From positions 11,464,418 through 11,528,417 of the forward strand of contig CP034975.1 of NCBI GenBank assembly GCA_004026145.2: DNA of 64,000 nt, written 5' to 3'. Source of the stretch: Takifugu bimaculatus (taxonomy: Eukaryota; Chordata; Actinopteri; Tetraodontiformes; Tetraodontidae). Every line of letters begins with the position of its first letter. Position 1 is the stretch's first letter. This document shows, piece by piece, positions 10,440 through 22,791 of this stretch. Made by a program: the position numbers and the translations under genes. The notes beneath the pieces are model-generated. The model did no database searches and had not been told where the DNA came from. It saw only the letters and a program-made list of their open reading frames with translations.

Positions 10440-12460
10440 TTTAAAAGCCTGACTCTTGGCATCACCCAACTGGAGGACAGAAAAGTCAGTTCTGTTGTAG
10501 TTGTGTATCATTCTGTGTTGTGTATCCTCCTCCTGCCACATTCAGAGTTCCTGTCTGAGTTCTCCAACTTTTTATCTGACTTGGTGCTCAGAATAGACAT
10601 GTTGTTTTTGTAGGTGACTTTAATACCCATGTAGACATTGTAAATGACAATTTTTTTCTTAATGGTTTGGACCTCAGCACTGCTTTTGACAAACTGCTTC
10701 CTGTTTCAGAGACTGGAACATGTCCTGGGCATTAGAGGGACAGCACTAGACTGGTTTCAATCATATTTTTCTGATAGATACCAGTTTGCTCATGTTCCTC
10801 TTCATATAGTAGGGTTAGTCATGGAGTTCCACAAGATGAGTCCTGTTCACTTTGTACATTATTCTCTTAGGAAACATTATTCAGCAGCATGCAATAAACT
10901 TTCATTGCTGTGTTGATGACACTCAGCTATATTCATCCATGAAATCAGGGGATGCAGAGCAGTTAGTGAAGCTCCAGGCTTGTCTAAAAGACTTGGATGA
11001 GCTCAAATTTCACCTTCTTAACCTTGGGATCACAGGGAGGGTGCAGATATGGGAGAAGGCAGGGTATACCATACCCCAGTTCATCACAGAGCCCTATGTG
11101 AGCCTTTATGGATTCGATACCTTTCCCAAGGGTACCTCGGCAGTGCTTTGATGGTGTTCTGGCACCTTCTCCTATAACCAGACCACTTTCCATGTTTTGG
11201 TGGCACTGGGGCTCGAACCGAAAACCCAACCCTCCACTTCTCAGCCCAGTCCCTGAGAGCCTGAGCTACCGCCCACCATACACCTCAATTTTTCTTCTTA
11301 ATTCAGATAAAACTGAGGTCATTGTGTTTTGTCCTAAATGTCTTGGGGATAGATCACATTATTACTCTAGATTGTATCTCATTAGCCTCTAGTCTCTAGG
11401 AGGAATCTTGGGAGTAATTTTTGACCAAGATCTACCTTTTAACTCACACATTAAAACAGTATCTCGAAGTGCGTTTTTTCACTTGGGAAACATTGCAAAG
11501 ATTAAGAAATGATTGACCCAGCATGATGCTGAAAAGATAGTTTGTGCATTTGTTATTTCCAGGCTGAACTTGTAATTCATTATTATCAGGATGTTCAAGC
11601 AATTCTCTAATGAGCCTCCAGCTGATCAGGATTCAGCTGAAGTACTAACAAGTATTGACAAAAAAGATCACATTACTCCTGCGTTGGCTTCTCTTCATTT
11701 GCTGCTCATTAAAACTTGAATAGTTTTGGAAATTCTTCTTCAGACCTACAAGGTCATCAGAGGCCAAGCTCCATCCTACCAAGAGGAGCTAATAGCACTT
11801 TATAATTGCAATAGTCCTCTCCGCTCTTGGAATGTCGGTTTAAAAGGAGAATTGGCTGCCTAGCATTTAGCTATCAGGCCCCCTTGTTGTGGAACCAGCT
11901 CCAACTTGACACTTTAACGTTAGACTTAACAACCTTCCTCTTTGGAAAAGATTACAGTACAGTAATTCTGTAGTTACAGATATTATTCTAATAACACTAA
12001 TTACCATATTTAGAGGGTCAGCATTCTCTCCTCTCCTCCTCATCAAGTAGACTAGTGATGCTATTTCTTGTGTAGTTTTTCTGCTGGGGGAGGAAAAGCA
12101 GGTATCGCAAGAAGCGAAGAAATAAAAAACAAAACTGCCAGGTATCGCCGCCTTCAGACCTGCATACTGACCTCCGACCCCGCTGACCCACTCAACTTGA
12201 CTCCACCGGCAGCACAGTTTACTTAATACAATGTATTTCTGTATGTATTCTCTATGATCTATATCTATTATCTCCTCTACCTCTCCTCTCCTACCTATTC
12301 TATCCTCCCCCTTCTCCTCTCTCTCTACCCAACCGGCCACTGATAGATACCAGATCCTTGCCACTGTTGCTTGTTTGGGGTTAGGCCCTGGGATTCTGTA
12401 AAGTGCCTAGAAACAATTTTGATTGTAAAAGATGCTATATAAATAAATGTGATTGATTGA
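10440..12460 (+). mobile_element. L2-type LINE copy with nested SINE
   Basis: It begins in the endonuclease region (10,500-10,640, ending GDFNTHV-like). It then skips to the RT (LDLSTAFDKLL at about 10,670; VSHGVPQD-like at about 10,810; AVLMT in place of the FADDT block), continues to the ORF2 C-terminus at about 11,640-11,950, and has a 3' UTR to the terminal block at 12,395-12,460 with a tgattgattga tail. A SINE interrupts it at 11,022-11,294. Numerous stops; inactive. Confidence 0.82.
11022..11294 (-). mobile_element. tRNA-derived SINE inserted in an L2 copy
   Basis: On the minus strand the head reads GGTAGCTCAGG (A-box-like), followed about 40 nt later by GGTTCGAGCCCC (B-box-like). This is the layout of a tRNA-derived RNA polymerase III promoter. 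The flanks carry a 7-bp direct repeat, TTCTTAA (11,015-11,021 and 11,295-11,301), and the L2 reading resumes after it. A related, more decayed copy is at 17,290-17,455. Confidence 0.78.
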
Positions 12461-12464
12461 TTAC

Positions 12465-12957
12465 ATCTTAGTGATGCTGCTATAGGCCAAGGCTGCTGGG
12501 GTACAGAAACATGATCACCTGACAGGTTTCTGTCACCGTTTGGCACATGGCCTCCTCTCCTCTCAGTGATGATGTCATCAACACATTTTCTTGTGTAGTT
12601 TTTGTTCTTCTCTCCCCCCTTCTCTCTTTATCAATCTACAGGTATTGCTGACTTCATAGCTATGCACTGACCTGCTAACCTCTGACACACAACCCCACTG
12701 ACCCACTCATCTAATATAGTTTGTTTTAATTAATGTATTTGCATGATTTGTGTCTATTCTTTCATCTATCTGAAAGAAAGGGACCTTCTCTGCCACATCA
12801 GCAGGAAGCCCCCCCCTTCCCCATATGGCCTTGGTTTATTGATGTTAAAGGGTTGTTTTTTCTTTGCCAATGTTGCTTGTTGGGGGTCAGACCCTGGGTT
12901 TCCGTAAAGCACCTAGAGACAATTTTCAGTGTAACTGATGCTATATAAATAAAGATG
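12465..12957 (+). mobile_element. Second L2 3' UTR in tandem
   Basis: The sequence repeats the L2 3' UTR directly after the previous copy ends: the gctataggcc block at 12,480, the catgatcacctgacaggttt block at 12,508, and the terminal block at about 12,905-12,950. There is no ORF2 sequence, so this is a strongly 5'-truncated insertion or a partial tandem duplication. Confidence 0.8.
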
Positions 12958-13254
12958 AAATAAAATGAAACTAGTCACTTTTATTTAACTCTAAGTGGTC
13001 TCATGTCACACTTCATCGAGACTGCTTCATGTTTACCTCTGCTTCTTCTATGGCAGAAAAGGGCAGGTGAAGAGTTTTCTCTGTCATCTGTAGTTACACT
13101 GCCCCCTGTTGCTTGGATGGTTCATTTTAGCCACATGTTGAAATTTATTACACTGCCTCAAAACACACACTACACAACACCACTTCTATTTGATTCCAAG
13201 ATTATTTTTTTTTTATTCGATCGATTATTGATTAATAATACCCATCCCTCCATA

Positions 13255-15304
13255 AGACAAGCCATCCCTTGACCAAAGACAACATTTTTGTTTTTCAGGA
13301 TTACGACGCCAACTTCAGATCTCTGTTCAACCACACAATTGCACTTGGACACCGTAGATTTTGCCCAAAGGCAAGAACTCCCAAATCAGGTCTGGGCATG
13401 GCATTCATTTTCATCACCTTGGGGAAAAAAACAGATTCCTCTGTTTTTAGGGAGTATTCATTGACTTAGATATTTTTACAAAAATACTAAAATGTGTTGA
13501 ATCACATTTTAATTTTATCACAGCAGTCTTTCAAGTAGGAATATGAGCACATGTGTGATCACTCTCATGGGGACACTACTCACATGTTCAAATGTGAAAG
13601 CCAAGAGATAAAGACCATGCTAATGGTAACCAGAACCAGTAAACCCCTATCTCTCTGACCATGTATACACCAAGTATCAGCACGTACACCTCAGGAGCAC
13701 CTACAGAATCTCTTTATATATTTCCTCCCTCTACTATTTGTTCTCTTTTTCTCCCCCCCCCCTTCTTAAAAATTAATCAAAAATCACAACTTCAATATTA
13801 ATTACTCTCTACTGTGCCTGAGCACTCCTCCCCATCCTCTGCACTGTCTGAGTTAGTTTGAGGTCAACTGGCACACGTGTCTTCATTTCTTGCAACATGT
13901 GGACTCGAAATTCCACTGTCTCACTGTTTCAAATTGTATGTTTCCTGGCTCAGCAAGAACATATGCATAAATACTCCGCTTAGTACAGAGGAAATAACTG
14001 CTACCCCCTTTTACCTGTTCATAACATGTTACATGTAGTTATATACACATATACTTGTGTGTGTGTATATATTGTATATACATACATGTATACACACATA
14101 CATATATTTATATATACATACACACATGCATACAAGTTTAAACTTAAATTGACTTTCAAAGGTTAAACTTGTGTGTTAAAGAGACTTATATCACAGAACT
14201 ATATTTCTCATCTTTATTTCTTCAAATTTTGATGACTATGACTTATAGCAAATGAAAACCTAGATTACGCTCTTTGAAAATTACATTACTGAAGACAAAA
14301 TATATTTTTAATACAAATGCTGGACAACTGTATGTATGTATGAACAGGTACTGCCCTACTTAATCTGGGATATTTTTGCATCAATTAAAACAGCAAAAAG
14401 ATTTAATGAATCATGACAAACATTGATCTTAATTTTGGTCATGTATGCAGAGCAATTTGGACACACTGTGCTGCATGCTGAGAAATGGGTTTTGACAAGA
14501 ACACAACCCATGTACAACAAATATCTTTAGCTTCACTTATCCAAAGGAGGATTACATTTTTGACTTTGATTTGGTGATCACAATACCATTAATGCTAATA
14601 TAAAAAAATGAAATTTATATTAGGATTTCAGAGCGCTTTAGTAGTAGTTATGTGACAACATTATATGTTGGCGTTACTACTTTATTATGCAGCAACACTT
14701 ATGTGACACTTATGTGTAACTATTGTACACTATAAGAAATGTAAGCTAGTATTTATAGAGCTGGAAAAGAAATGTTGTTATACTGTACAGGCATCATATA
14801 TACAGTATTTTATAGTACTAAAAATAGATTCTATTGTGAGAAAGAAATTGAGACAATTTTATTCTACTATTTTTAATTTTCTTGTGGCCATTCCTCTGTC
14901 TGTAGTGTTCTTCTATTCCATTCCATAACTGGTGTACTCTGGTACTGAATGAGTTAAATTCTGTGCAGTGGGTGAACTCAAAGGAACCAGCATTCACGTG
15001 GCTAAGCTGCTGTTGCTATGGGAGAGAGGCCAGACAGGGGAGAAAGAACCTCCCCATTCCCATTTTCAATCTCTCAAATTCGTTCTCTCTTCCTCCACTC
15101 CCTCATTTTCTCTCCGCAAGGAAGCTTGGCAGGCAAAAAAAAAAAAAAACACCTCACTTCAGCTCTCTGTTTTCATACATTTATCTGTAATATTTCTCAA
15201 TTTCTTTGTCGCAACACAAGAGTGAGGTTACAGAAATAAACAATCAATCCATGTGGCTGTCTATGTTACCCATTGAAGACAGTATCCTGATTATAACATT
15301 ATAT
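13255..15304. other. Unannotated intronic sequence with TA/CA-rich patch
   Basis: No gene seen. The bases before 13,255 (attcgatcgattattgat, then aataatacccatccct) look like the right end of a GGGATGGGTA-type hAT element. At about 14,037-14,130 there is an imperfect TA/CA microsatellite. A 14-nt A run lies at about 15,136-15,149; the overlapping frames around 15,000-15,200 look non-coding. Confidence 0.4.
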
Positions 15305-16527
15305 TAGGAGTACCCAACACCGAGGCTGCAGACCAATACCAGGCCGTAGGTCATACCAGGCCACACAGAGGGAATAAACTTACATTTTTTCTGTTTTATT
15401 TATCATCTGTGTCTGAACAATGTTTCATTTTGAAAGATGACAGAATTCTCTCCATTACATCTGTCTATGACTCATGTTTGACGCATGTCAAGATGCTTGT
15501 CTCGGTCACGTGGCACATGAATGCTAATATTAAATTCACAAACTAGCAAAATGAGCAAAATAAGACATCTTTGGAAAGTTTCTTTGCAAAGGGCAAAAAG
15601 CCCAGTGACAAGACAGTAGAAGAGCGGTTGACCAAAAAAAAACTGCATTTAACAGACAAGGAGGCCTACTTAAAATATGGATTTATCACAGGTGATTACC
15701 ACACACCAAGCCCGCTTTGCATAACATACGGCAACTGTGTCTCCAATGAGGCAATGAAGCCATGAGTGGACAGCTATCTGGTTTAACTGCTTAGATTAAG
15801 AAGGTTGCAACTGAATGTGAATCTACACAAACTGACAAGGAATAGACCCACCATTTGTCAATAAACCAGGTTAATCCAGCAAGTCAGATCACAAATGACG
15901 ACGGTCTAAAAAGTATGTTTGAGACATCAACTCTGCTGGTATTCTGGATAAAAGTTATGGCAGAATATCCTGAAATTGCCGACACAACACTGAGAACCCC
16001 GTTACCATTTCTGCCATCGCATCTGTGCGAGGCAGGGTTTTCTACAATCACAGCAACCAAAACCAAATTATGGAGTAGACTGGATATAAGAAACACACCT
16101 CAGATGTCGTTGTCTTCCATTACCCCTAGATGGGACTGTCTCATTGCAGAGAAACAAGCTCAGGGCTCTCAATGATTTAGCGTCATTGTGAGTTGCACTT
16201 TTTATGTACTTTATTGTTGTTTTGTGGTGCATCTTATTTTGAAGGCATGTTTAAGCATTACCTTAGTGACCAGAGAGAGTTAGGGGGCAGGGAGGGTGTT
16301 ATTCATGTTATGTTGATGGGCATGCCAGGAGGAAGCTGCTAATAAAGTTACATATGAGTGTACACAGTGGATTCGCGTTTATTATTGTGTTCAGAAAATA
16401 CCACAATTTTTGTGTTGGTCATATAATTTTATTTTGTTATTTATCTGCCACACCTTAAAGGCCAGTCCATGAAAATAGTGTCTGACATTAAACTGGTTCG
16501 TGGCGCAGAAAAGGTTAGGGACCACTG
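15305..16527 (+). mobile_element. hAT (Charlie-like) element with core deleted
   Basis: The right end (ggttagggaccactg) and the left end (taggagtacccaaca) are imperfect inverted copies of the hAT type. Inside, 15,571-15,765 encodes the N-terminal segment of a ZBED-like transposase (FFAKGKKPSDKT, then YLKYGFI) and 15,855-16,175 the C-terminal dimerisation region (FWIKVMAEYPEIA, LPFLPSHLCEAGFST). The catalytic middle is missing. Stops separate the parts. No clear 8-bp target duplication remains. Confidence 0.8.
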
Positions 16528-16639
16528 GTATATGTGATAGACAGTTAAAATGATACATATCACACAAAGTAGAGCTTTCATCTCTGCTGACCCACTGCAT
16601 TGATGCTTGCTGCTGATGTCATCATATCTGCCTCTAGAC

Positions 16640-17152
16640 CAGGGGGTCAGCAACCCGTGGCTCTAGAGCCGCATGCGGCTCTTTAGCACCACCCTAGTGG
16701 CTCCCTGGAGCTTTTTCAAAAATATGAAAATGGAAAAAGATATGTAAATATATATTTTGTTTTGATATTATTTCTGTAGGAGGAAAAACATGACAAACAT
16801 TTTTAAAGATTTCCAATGCTGTAAAAATGTGTATAATAAATATTTAATTTCAACATCTCATTATAATTGAAGTTAAACTTAAAGCACCATTGTACAGCAG
16901 AGTGGTCACGTGGTGCATCATTCTCTCCAGGATGCGCTGCAGGGAAAATAAACATTTAAGATGAATGCTCATTATGTATTTTCAGCCTACTGATCATTTT
17001 TGATAGTAGGCTACTATAGCTAATATAGACACTTACAGTATGTGTTGCCTTAATAATGAGGCTTATATAAGCCTTTTGATCTCCAGACAGATTTATTTTT
17101 TGCTTTTTTGGTCCAATATGGCTCTTTCAACATTTTGGGTTGCCGACCCCTG
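16640..17152. mobile_element. hAT MITE, 513 bp, perfect 8-bp target duplication
   Basis: The ends are inverted copies of CAGGGG(G)TC.GCAACCC. Both flanks carry the same 8-bp duplication CTCTAGAC (16,632-16,639 and 17,153-17,160), the hAT signature. No coding capacity. It is directly followed by a SINE remnant. Confidence 0.92.
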
Positions 17153-17289
17153 CTCTAGACCAATGCTTATCTGCTTGCATAGATTACAAGGGTTTGTGTA
17201 GATATTGCATCTTCTGCGACCTCTGCAGAGATGAGTCTCAGACATGCCAAAACTACGCAGAGAAGGACCACACACCCACCGCAGACTAG

Positions 17290-17455
17290 GCCCCCAAGAT
17301 ACCTAGATGGCTGCTCAAGGTTATCTCGGCAGCACTCTGAGGGTTTCCAGGCAGAGCACTACCACAACTCCTTTCATGTTTTGTCTGCACTGGGACATGA
17401 ACCAGAAGCCTATGTTTATCAGCCTAGTCCCTAAAAGCCAGAGGTAACACTGCCC
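17290..17455 (-). mobile_element. tRNA-derived SINE, decayed
   Basis: It is homologous to the SINE at 11,022-11,294 (blocks tctcggcag, catgtttt-like and the B-box-like GGTTCATGTCC on the minus strand). The A box is degraded. It abuts the hAT MITE to its left, separated by about 130 nt of unassigned sequence. Confidence 0.6.
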
Positions 17456-17460
17456 CAGGC

Positions 17461-18895
17461 ATATTTTTAACCGTGGATTATTTTTTTGTAATAGGCCCAT
17501 TGTTCTCTTTACACCTCCATAACATAAAAATGTGATATTGTGTTAAATTAAAACCTCCAAAACACCAACAGAGGCACAAACATTCGCTGAGCAACAAAAA
17601 TATGAACACCACACAAGAATTAAATATGAATTTGTTTCTAAATCCAGTTTCAGCTTACTTTTTAGAAAATGTCAGAACTTAAGCAGAAATATACTCAGCA
17701 TTTAAAAATGCCTCCAATATCTCCTTAGACCTCACATATTTACAACTACAACAACTATTGGATTATTTTTTTAATAGGTCCATTGTTGTTATTACTCTCT
17801 TGCCTGTACCTTTTTGGGTGTGGCACTCATACAGCACTGCCTTCATTGGGTCATCTGACATGACCACCAGCCACATAAATCTATGCTTTGGGTCAATATA
17901 GAACAATTTATTATATAAGAAATAAAAAACAAAACTGCCAGTGGAAATTTGAAACAAATATGTATTGCTTAAATGTGTTTTAAAATATTTTAAGATTATT
18001 ATTGACGATGATTACATAAATATTTGCTCTATTTTGTAACAATTTCCCCATACTTTTGTAGTAGACCACCGCTGGGTGGTCCTCAAGAAATATGGTGAAT
18101 TTCTGATTTGAAATTATTAATTTAAAATAGCACATATGGAGATAGCAGACATCCCCAAGGTGGGGTTTTGAAATAGAAGAGTTGGCTGCATTTTTCTGTT
18201 TTCCATTATTCATGTGTGCTTGTCTTGTAAATAGCATTTATTAAACAACAAAATAAATAAAATAAGTCAGGAATTACTGTTATCACTGTGAAACATTATT
18301 TCAACATTCTTTTGATCTTGGGTCTTAGACGCAGTGACAGAGATGTAATGAGGTATAAATATATGATATGGTAATGCACCCCAAATAACTTATTATTTTC
18401 ATGGCATATCCAATAAGTTAAACCTCAGTCTTTTTAGTGTATTGGTCATTGTCACAGCTCAGCATCCATAAATACAATAGTAGGAACTGTGCACTAAGCT
18501 GCAGCCACACTTGGAGCATGAAACGGCCAGGTCATGCCCTACCTCAGCCCATATAAGTGCTGACTACAATGGGCCATGGGGTTATTTTAGCGAGATCTGA
18601 CTGACCAATCAAGACTGAGCCAGTCGACACTGAGCCAATCCATGCCAACTGTGTCAGATGGAATTATCCAAATGTCAGCCAAATAGGTCAGTGCTGCACA
18701 TCCACCTTGTGTACTACCACATTTTGTTAATACCAGCAAATGTGTACTGCTGCAAATCCACAGACCCTCTTTCATTTATTATTACTGCGAGTTGGAGTGC
18801 TTCCAACTGTGGGAATCCATAATTGTCATTGGCATTGGGATGCTTCATTTTAAGGTGCCTCCGCTGGATATTCCTTAGCAAAATAGATGCATTTA
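17461..18895. other. Unannotated intronic sequence
   Basis: No gene seen. Around 18,600-18,645 three imperfect repeats of a gactgagcca-like unit occur. A 25-bp stretch at 17,917-17,941 is shared exactly with a filler insertion in the L2 copy at 12,117-12,141. Confidence 0.4.
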
Positions 18896-20306
18896 CCGTA
18901 TTTTCACAACCATAAGGCGCACCGTATTATAGGGCGCACCTTCAATTAACGACATATTTTAGAACTATTTTCATACACAGGGCGCACCGTGTTATAAGGC
19001 GCATAGCATAGCGTAGTGCCTGTGGTTTCATGACGCATTCACTAGATCGAGCTGCACTAAAAGGAATGTCAATAAAGCAGTCAGATAAGTCAGTCAAACT
19101 TTATTAATAGAATACAAACCGGCGTTCTCACAACTCCATTCACTCCCAAAATGAATAAACAGCTGTTTTATTATTTTTCCCGAGTGACGTAGTGTTTTCA
19201 CGTAACACAGTTCGTTTAATAACAGCGAGTTATAACAGGCAGTGCAACATTTTTATCACAAGTGGATAGTGGAGTTTAATAAATCTTCGATTTAGTGCAA
19301 CATTTTTATCACGTAGTACCGTTGCGGTAAATCAAACGTTAGTGCAAACACAATATACGGTAACTCGAACTCTCGAAGTAGTGCAAAGCAATAGCAATAG
19401 CAATATAACAATAGCAATATAACAACGTTGTTTAAACGGTAATGTCCATATTCACAGTATGACCAGCCTTGTTAAGTTGTAAACACACAAAAGAAACATG
19501 TAAAGCTCACTTTATCAGTTCATTCCTCATCCAGGAATCCCTCGAATTCCTATTCTTCGGTGTCCAAATTAAACAGTTGTGCGAATAGGGCATCCAACAT
19601 GGCCGGCTCCATCTCGTCAAAGTCGTCATCAGGGTCAGTGTCGCTGGTGTTGTCTGGCATTTCAGTGACAATCCCTGCCTTCATGAAAGCTCGGACCACG
19701 GTCGAGACTGATATATCAGCCCAGGCATTTACGATCCACTGGCAGATAGTGGTGTATGCTGCTTGGCGCTGTCTCCCTGTCTTGGTGAACGTGTGTTCGC
19801 CTTCCGTCATCCACCTCTCCCACGTAGTTCGCAGTCTAGCTTCGAATGCCCTGTTGACACCAATATCTAGCGGCTGGAGTTTCTTTGTTAATCCACTTCT
19901 GGCTTTGTTTCCTCGGAAGCTCCGTTGAGTCTTCTTTACCTGGCGCAGGTCGTCTTGTTGCTTCCTCCACTTCCGCACCATTGATTCGTTCACGTTAAAT
20001 TCTCTTGCCGCTGCTCTATTTCCGTGTTCAACTGCGTGACTGATAGCCTTCAGTTTGAACTCTGCGTCGTAAGCGTGTCTCTTGCAAGGAGCCATTTTGG
20101 GGTCTTTACAGACAGAAATGGTTTGGGACTGAATTCCTATTTATCGCTCTTACTGCTGTTACTTCGGCCACGGCTACTGACTAGGGTAGCCGCGATTAAC
20201 CAATATTACCGTAATCCATACAAAAGGTGCACCGGGTTAAAAGGCACGCCGTCGATTTTTTAGAAAATTCTAGGCTTTTAGGTGCGCCTTAGTCGTGAAA
20301 ATACGG
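18896..20306 (-). mobile_element. Pogo/Tigger-type mariner element, internally deleted
   Basis: The ends are inverted copies beginning CCGTATTTTCAC and continuing with aaggcgcacc blocks. TA lies at both borders (18,894-18,895 and 20,307-20,308). On the minus strand it contains one open frame, 19,550-20,095, described separately. At 1.4 kb it is shorter than a full pogo-type element, and the open frame shows the DDE core is gone. Confidence 0.88.
19550..20095 (-). CDS. Pogo-type mini-transposase (DNA-binding head joined to C-terminal tail)
   Basis: A 181-residue open frame without a stop. Residues about 4-65 form a Brinker/pogo-type helix-turn-helix (KRHAYDAEFKLKAI, then NRAAAREFNV and VRKWRKQ), the domain that in such transposases binds the terminal repeats. 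Directly after it comes a piece from the end of the DDE region (LTKKLQPLDIGVNRAFEARL) and the acidic C-terminal tail (residues about 150-181, rich in Asp and Glu). The catalytic aspartates that would lie between are missing, so it cannot cut DNA. The join preserves the frame. It could act as a repressor that binds ends without cutting, as known for internally deleted P elements; that is inference. The start was chosen as the ATG before the PCKRHAY block. Confidence 0.75.
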   Translation of the reverse strand: MAPCKRHAYDAEFKLKAISHAVEHGNRAAAREFNVNESMVRKWRKQQDDLRQVKKTQRSFRGNKARSGLTKKLQPLDIGVNRAFEARLRTTWERWMTEGEHTFTKTGRQRQAAYTTICQWIVNAWADISVSTVVRAFMKAGIVTEMPDNTSDTDPDDDFDEMEPAMLDALFAQLFNLDTEE

Positions 20307-20308
20307 TA

Positions 20309-21289
20309 CTGTACAACACACACATTAGCCTCCAGGGACAGTTTTAATAAACATCAATTTCTAAACATCAATTGCATAAATTTTCATTTTCTTCACAGTG
20401 CCATGGTGACTTTTGTTGTTAGTCTGGTCTTGTGGCACAATCATAGTTTAGTTAGACTTTGCACATGGTGCGTTCATCGACAATTAGTAATTTGAGGATC
20501 CAGAAATATCTGCAGTAACGAAAAGGAAAAATTGTGTATTTATTATTTTTATTTAAAAATAGAAAACATTTTAGTATTGTGGACCCAAGATCAGGCCAAT
20601 TTGATTTGATTGGTGGGCCAGAACTGGTCCAGGGCCTGCCAATTGAATAGGTATGGTCTGTTTTTCTTGTTAACTGCTCATATTGTATTTTCTGACTATT
20701 CTTTGCACGAGATATGTATTCTTGGGGGTGCTTTTTATTACACAAACACTTTCTAATTGATTGGAAAGCAATTGGTTGTAAATGTAATGAATGTTGCACT
20801 CTTTGCTGATTTGGATCTAAACTCAGGAACTTGCAAAGTAAACAAGACGATATAGACCCTTAAAAACGCCCCACCCTCAAAAATTTCTACAGAATGTTGC
20901 ATAGCAAACTAGGTGTCAGTCCACTTTTAATTTTGTGTTTTTAAAGAATTGAGCAATTGTTGACAAGATTTTCACCATTTTAAAAACATACAGGATATTA
21001 CAAAAAAATGATAAAAAATTGTTAGTATACACAATAACATTTAAAAATAATAACCAGTATGGGGTCACCTAGCAACAGGCAGCTTGTTGTAGTGTTTTTA
21101 TTTAAAATACCACCATGTTACTTGTGTTCATTTGTAAATATCTTACCATAGAGTGCTGGTTAAACAATAGTTAAATAAAAGATCTGCACAGTAATCTTTG
21201 TTGTTGGGTTTTGTTTTTTTTACCGTTTTAATATGTATTTTTTGTCAATTTATTTCTTGTCAATTTGGCCTCGGAAGTGGTTATGAATA
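20309..21289. other. Unannotated intronic sequence
   Basis: AT-rich sequence. The frames seen are short and match nothing I recognise. Confidence 0.4.
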
Positions 21290-21890
21290 CCGTAAATTCC
21301 ACACTATGAGCTGCTATTTTTTCCCCCATGCTTTGATCTATGGCACTTGTAGAGCAATGTGGCTTATTTATGAATTTTTACAATTTTCTCACTCATCCCA
21401 CCAGGACAAATAAAGTTTTTTGAATTTGAATGGATCTTTACAGCCACCAAAGGGCGCTCAATCAGCGCAAGAGCAAGACAGACAGGTTCAAACGATATGG
21501 TAATGTGCTGAGGAAGACGCTGGTTTAATTGTGTTTTGAACAGTCTTTTGGAACTTTATCACCATCGTCATGGATAACACATGAAGAACTTTGTCATGCA
21601 GCTTTTAAGTTAAAGGATAACGATCGACAGCTGGTCGGTTCTTTTTTTTTTTCTTTTCTTTTTTTTTAAAAACAGGTGCGTTACTATCATGTCATTTTAC
21701 TGCTGTATTACTTTCCTGTTCAGTAATTAAACTTAAAATAATCTTCCTGCATACCCTAAGGATATCATGTTTCAAAGTGACCACCTGTGGTTCACAGTCA
21801 GGTGCCACTTATGTGTATTTTTTCTTAAATTTTATGAAATTTGGATGGTGCGGCTTATTGTCAGGTGTGTTCTATAGTGCGGAATTACGG
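21290..21890. mobile_element. Pogo/Tigger-type MITE, about 600 bp
   Basis: The left end CCGTAAATTCCACACTAT and the right end (read inverted) CCGTAATTCCGCACTAT are imperfect inverted copies with TA at both borders (21,288-21,289 and 21,891-21,892). Sub-terminal gcggctta motifs fit the Tigger group. There is no open frame of note. Confidence 0.8.
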
Positions 21891-21892
21891 TA

Positions 21893-22789
21893 GGCATTAT
21901 CCAAGGTAGTTTTCTATGTCAGGCAGGCAGGCAGGTAGGCGTTATAGTCTCTGAGACTATACAACACATTCATAAACACTTCCACTATAATTTTTACGCT
22001 TTTTATATTGTGATATATACCGTTTCCATGATGGGATTCAATTTATCCAATTTATTTTATTGAACAAGTAAACAGTTCTTAAGGATCGTGTCTGGAATTC
22101 AATTACAAAGAATGATGTGTTATACATCCCAGGGTAAGCACGCTAACATGAATGAAATGGCAAGTAAATCAGTCAAAGACTCAAAGTTTTGATCACTCCC
22201 AGAAACATTATTCATTTACCTTATGCAATATCTTTCTTGCTACCAGTCAATTAGAGGGAACATATATGTAGCCAATATAACAAGCCACAGCCAAGATGCA
22301 ATGAAATGTTCCAAACTAAACAAATACAACCTCCTGATTACTGGCTATACCAAGATAGCTTCCCTCAAATAATTTGGGTAAAAACAGTAATCATATGGGT
22401 GGACTCCTCACCTATAAAAATCAGGTAAAACAGCGGGTTAAATGCAACTTCAGGCTCTCCTGAAAGATATAAATTCTTGGATGACCTCAAAACTAAGGTC
22501 AAAACCAAATCTCTTCAGAAATTACCAGTAGCTGATCACATCATTACACTTGAAGTTATTATTTCAGCCCCTAGTTTGTGAAGAATTGCACAGTAATTCT
22601 TGACTGGGCCCTGTCCTCTTAACTTGCATATTTTAAAAGATCAAAAAAGCATCCCAAGGATGGCATAGCGACACACTCTGTAAAGAACAGCCAAACACAG
22701 GCCAGTCTTACTCTGGTTTTCGGGGGTCTCCTGTTTTCTCCGGGGCTTTATGACCCAAGACTATTTTATAGAGACAAGAAAAGTTAATG
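21893..22789. other. Unannotated intronic sequence
   Basis: A short (caggcagg)n run lies near 21,920. No gene or clear repeat otherwise. Confidence 0.4.
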
Positions 22790-22791
22790 TA

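Noticed and set aside
11200..11285. A tRNA gene on the minus strand (A- and B-box-like motifs)
   Set aside because: The spacing and sequence do not fold as a complete cloverleaf with acceptor stem, a related copy exists at 17.3 kb, and it is flanked by a target duplication, so it is a SINE head.
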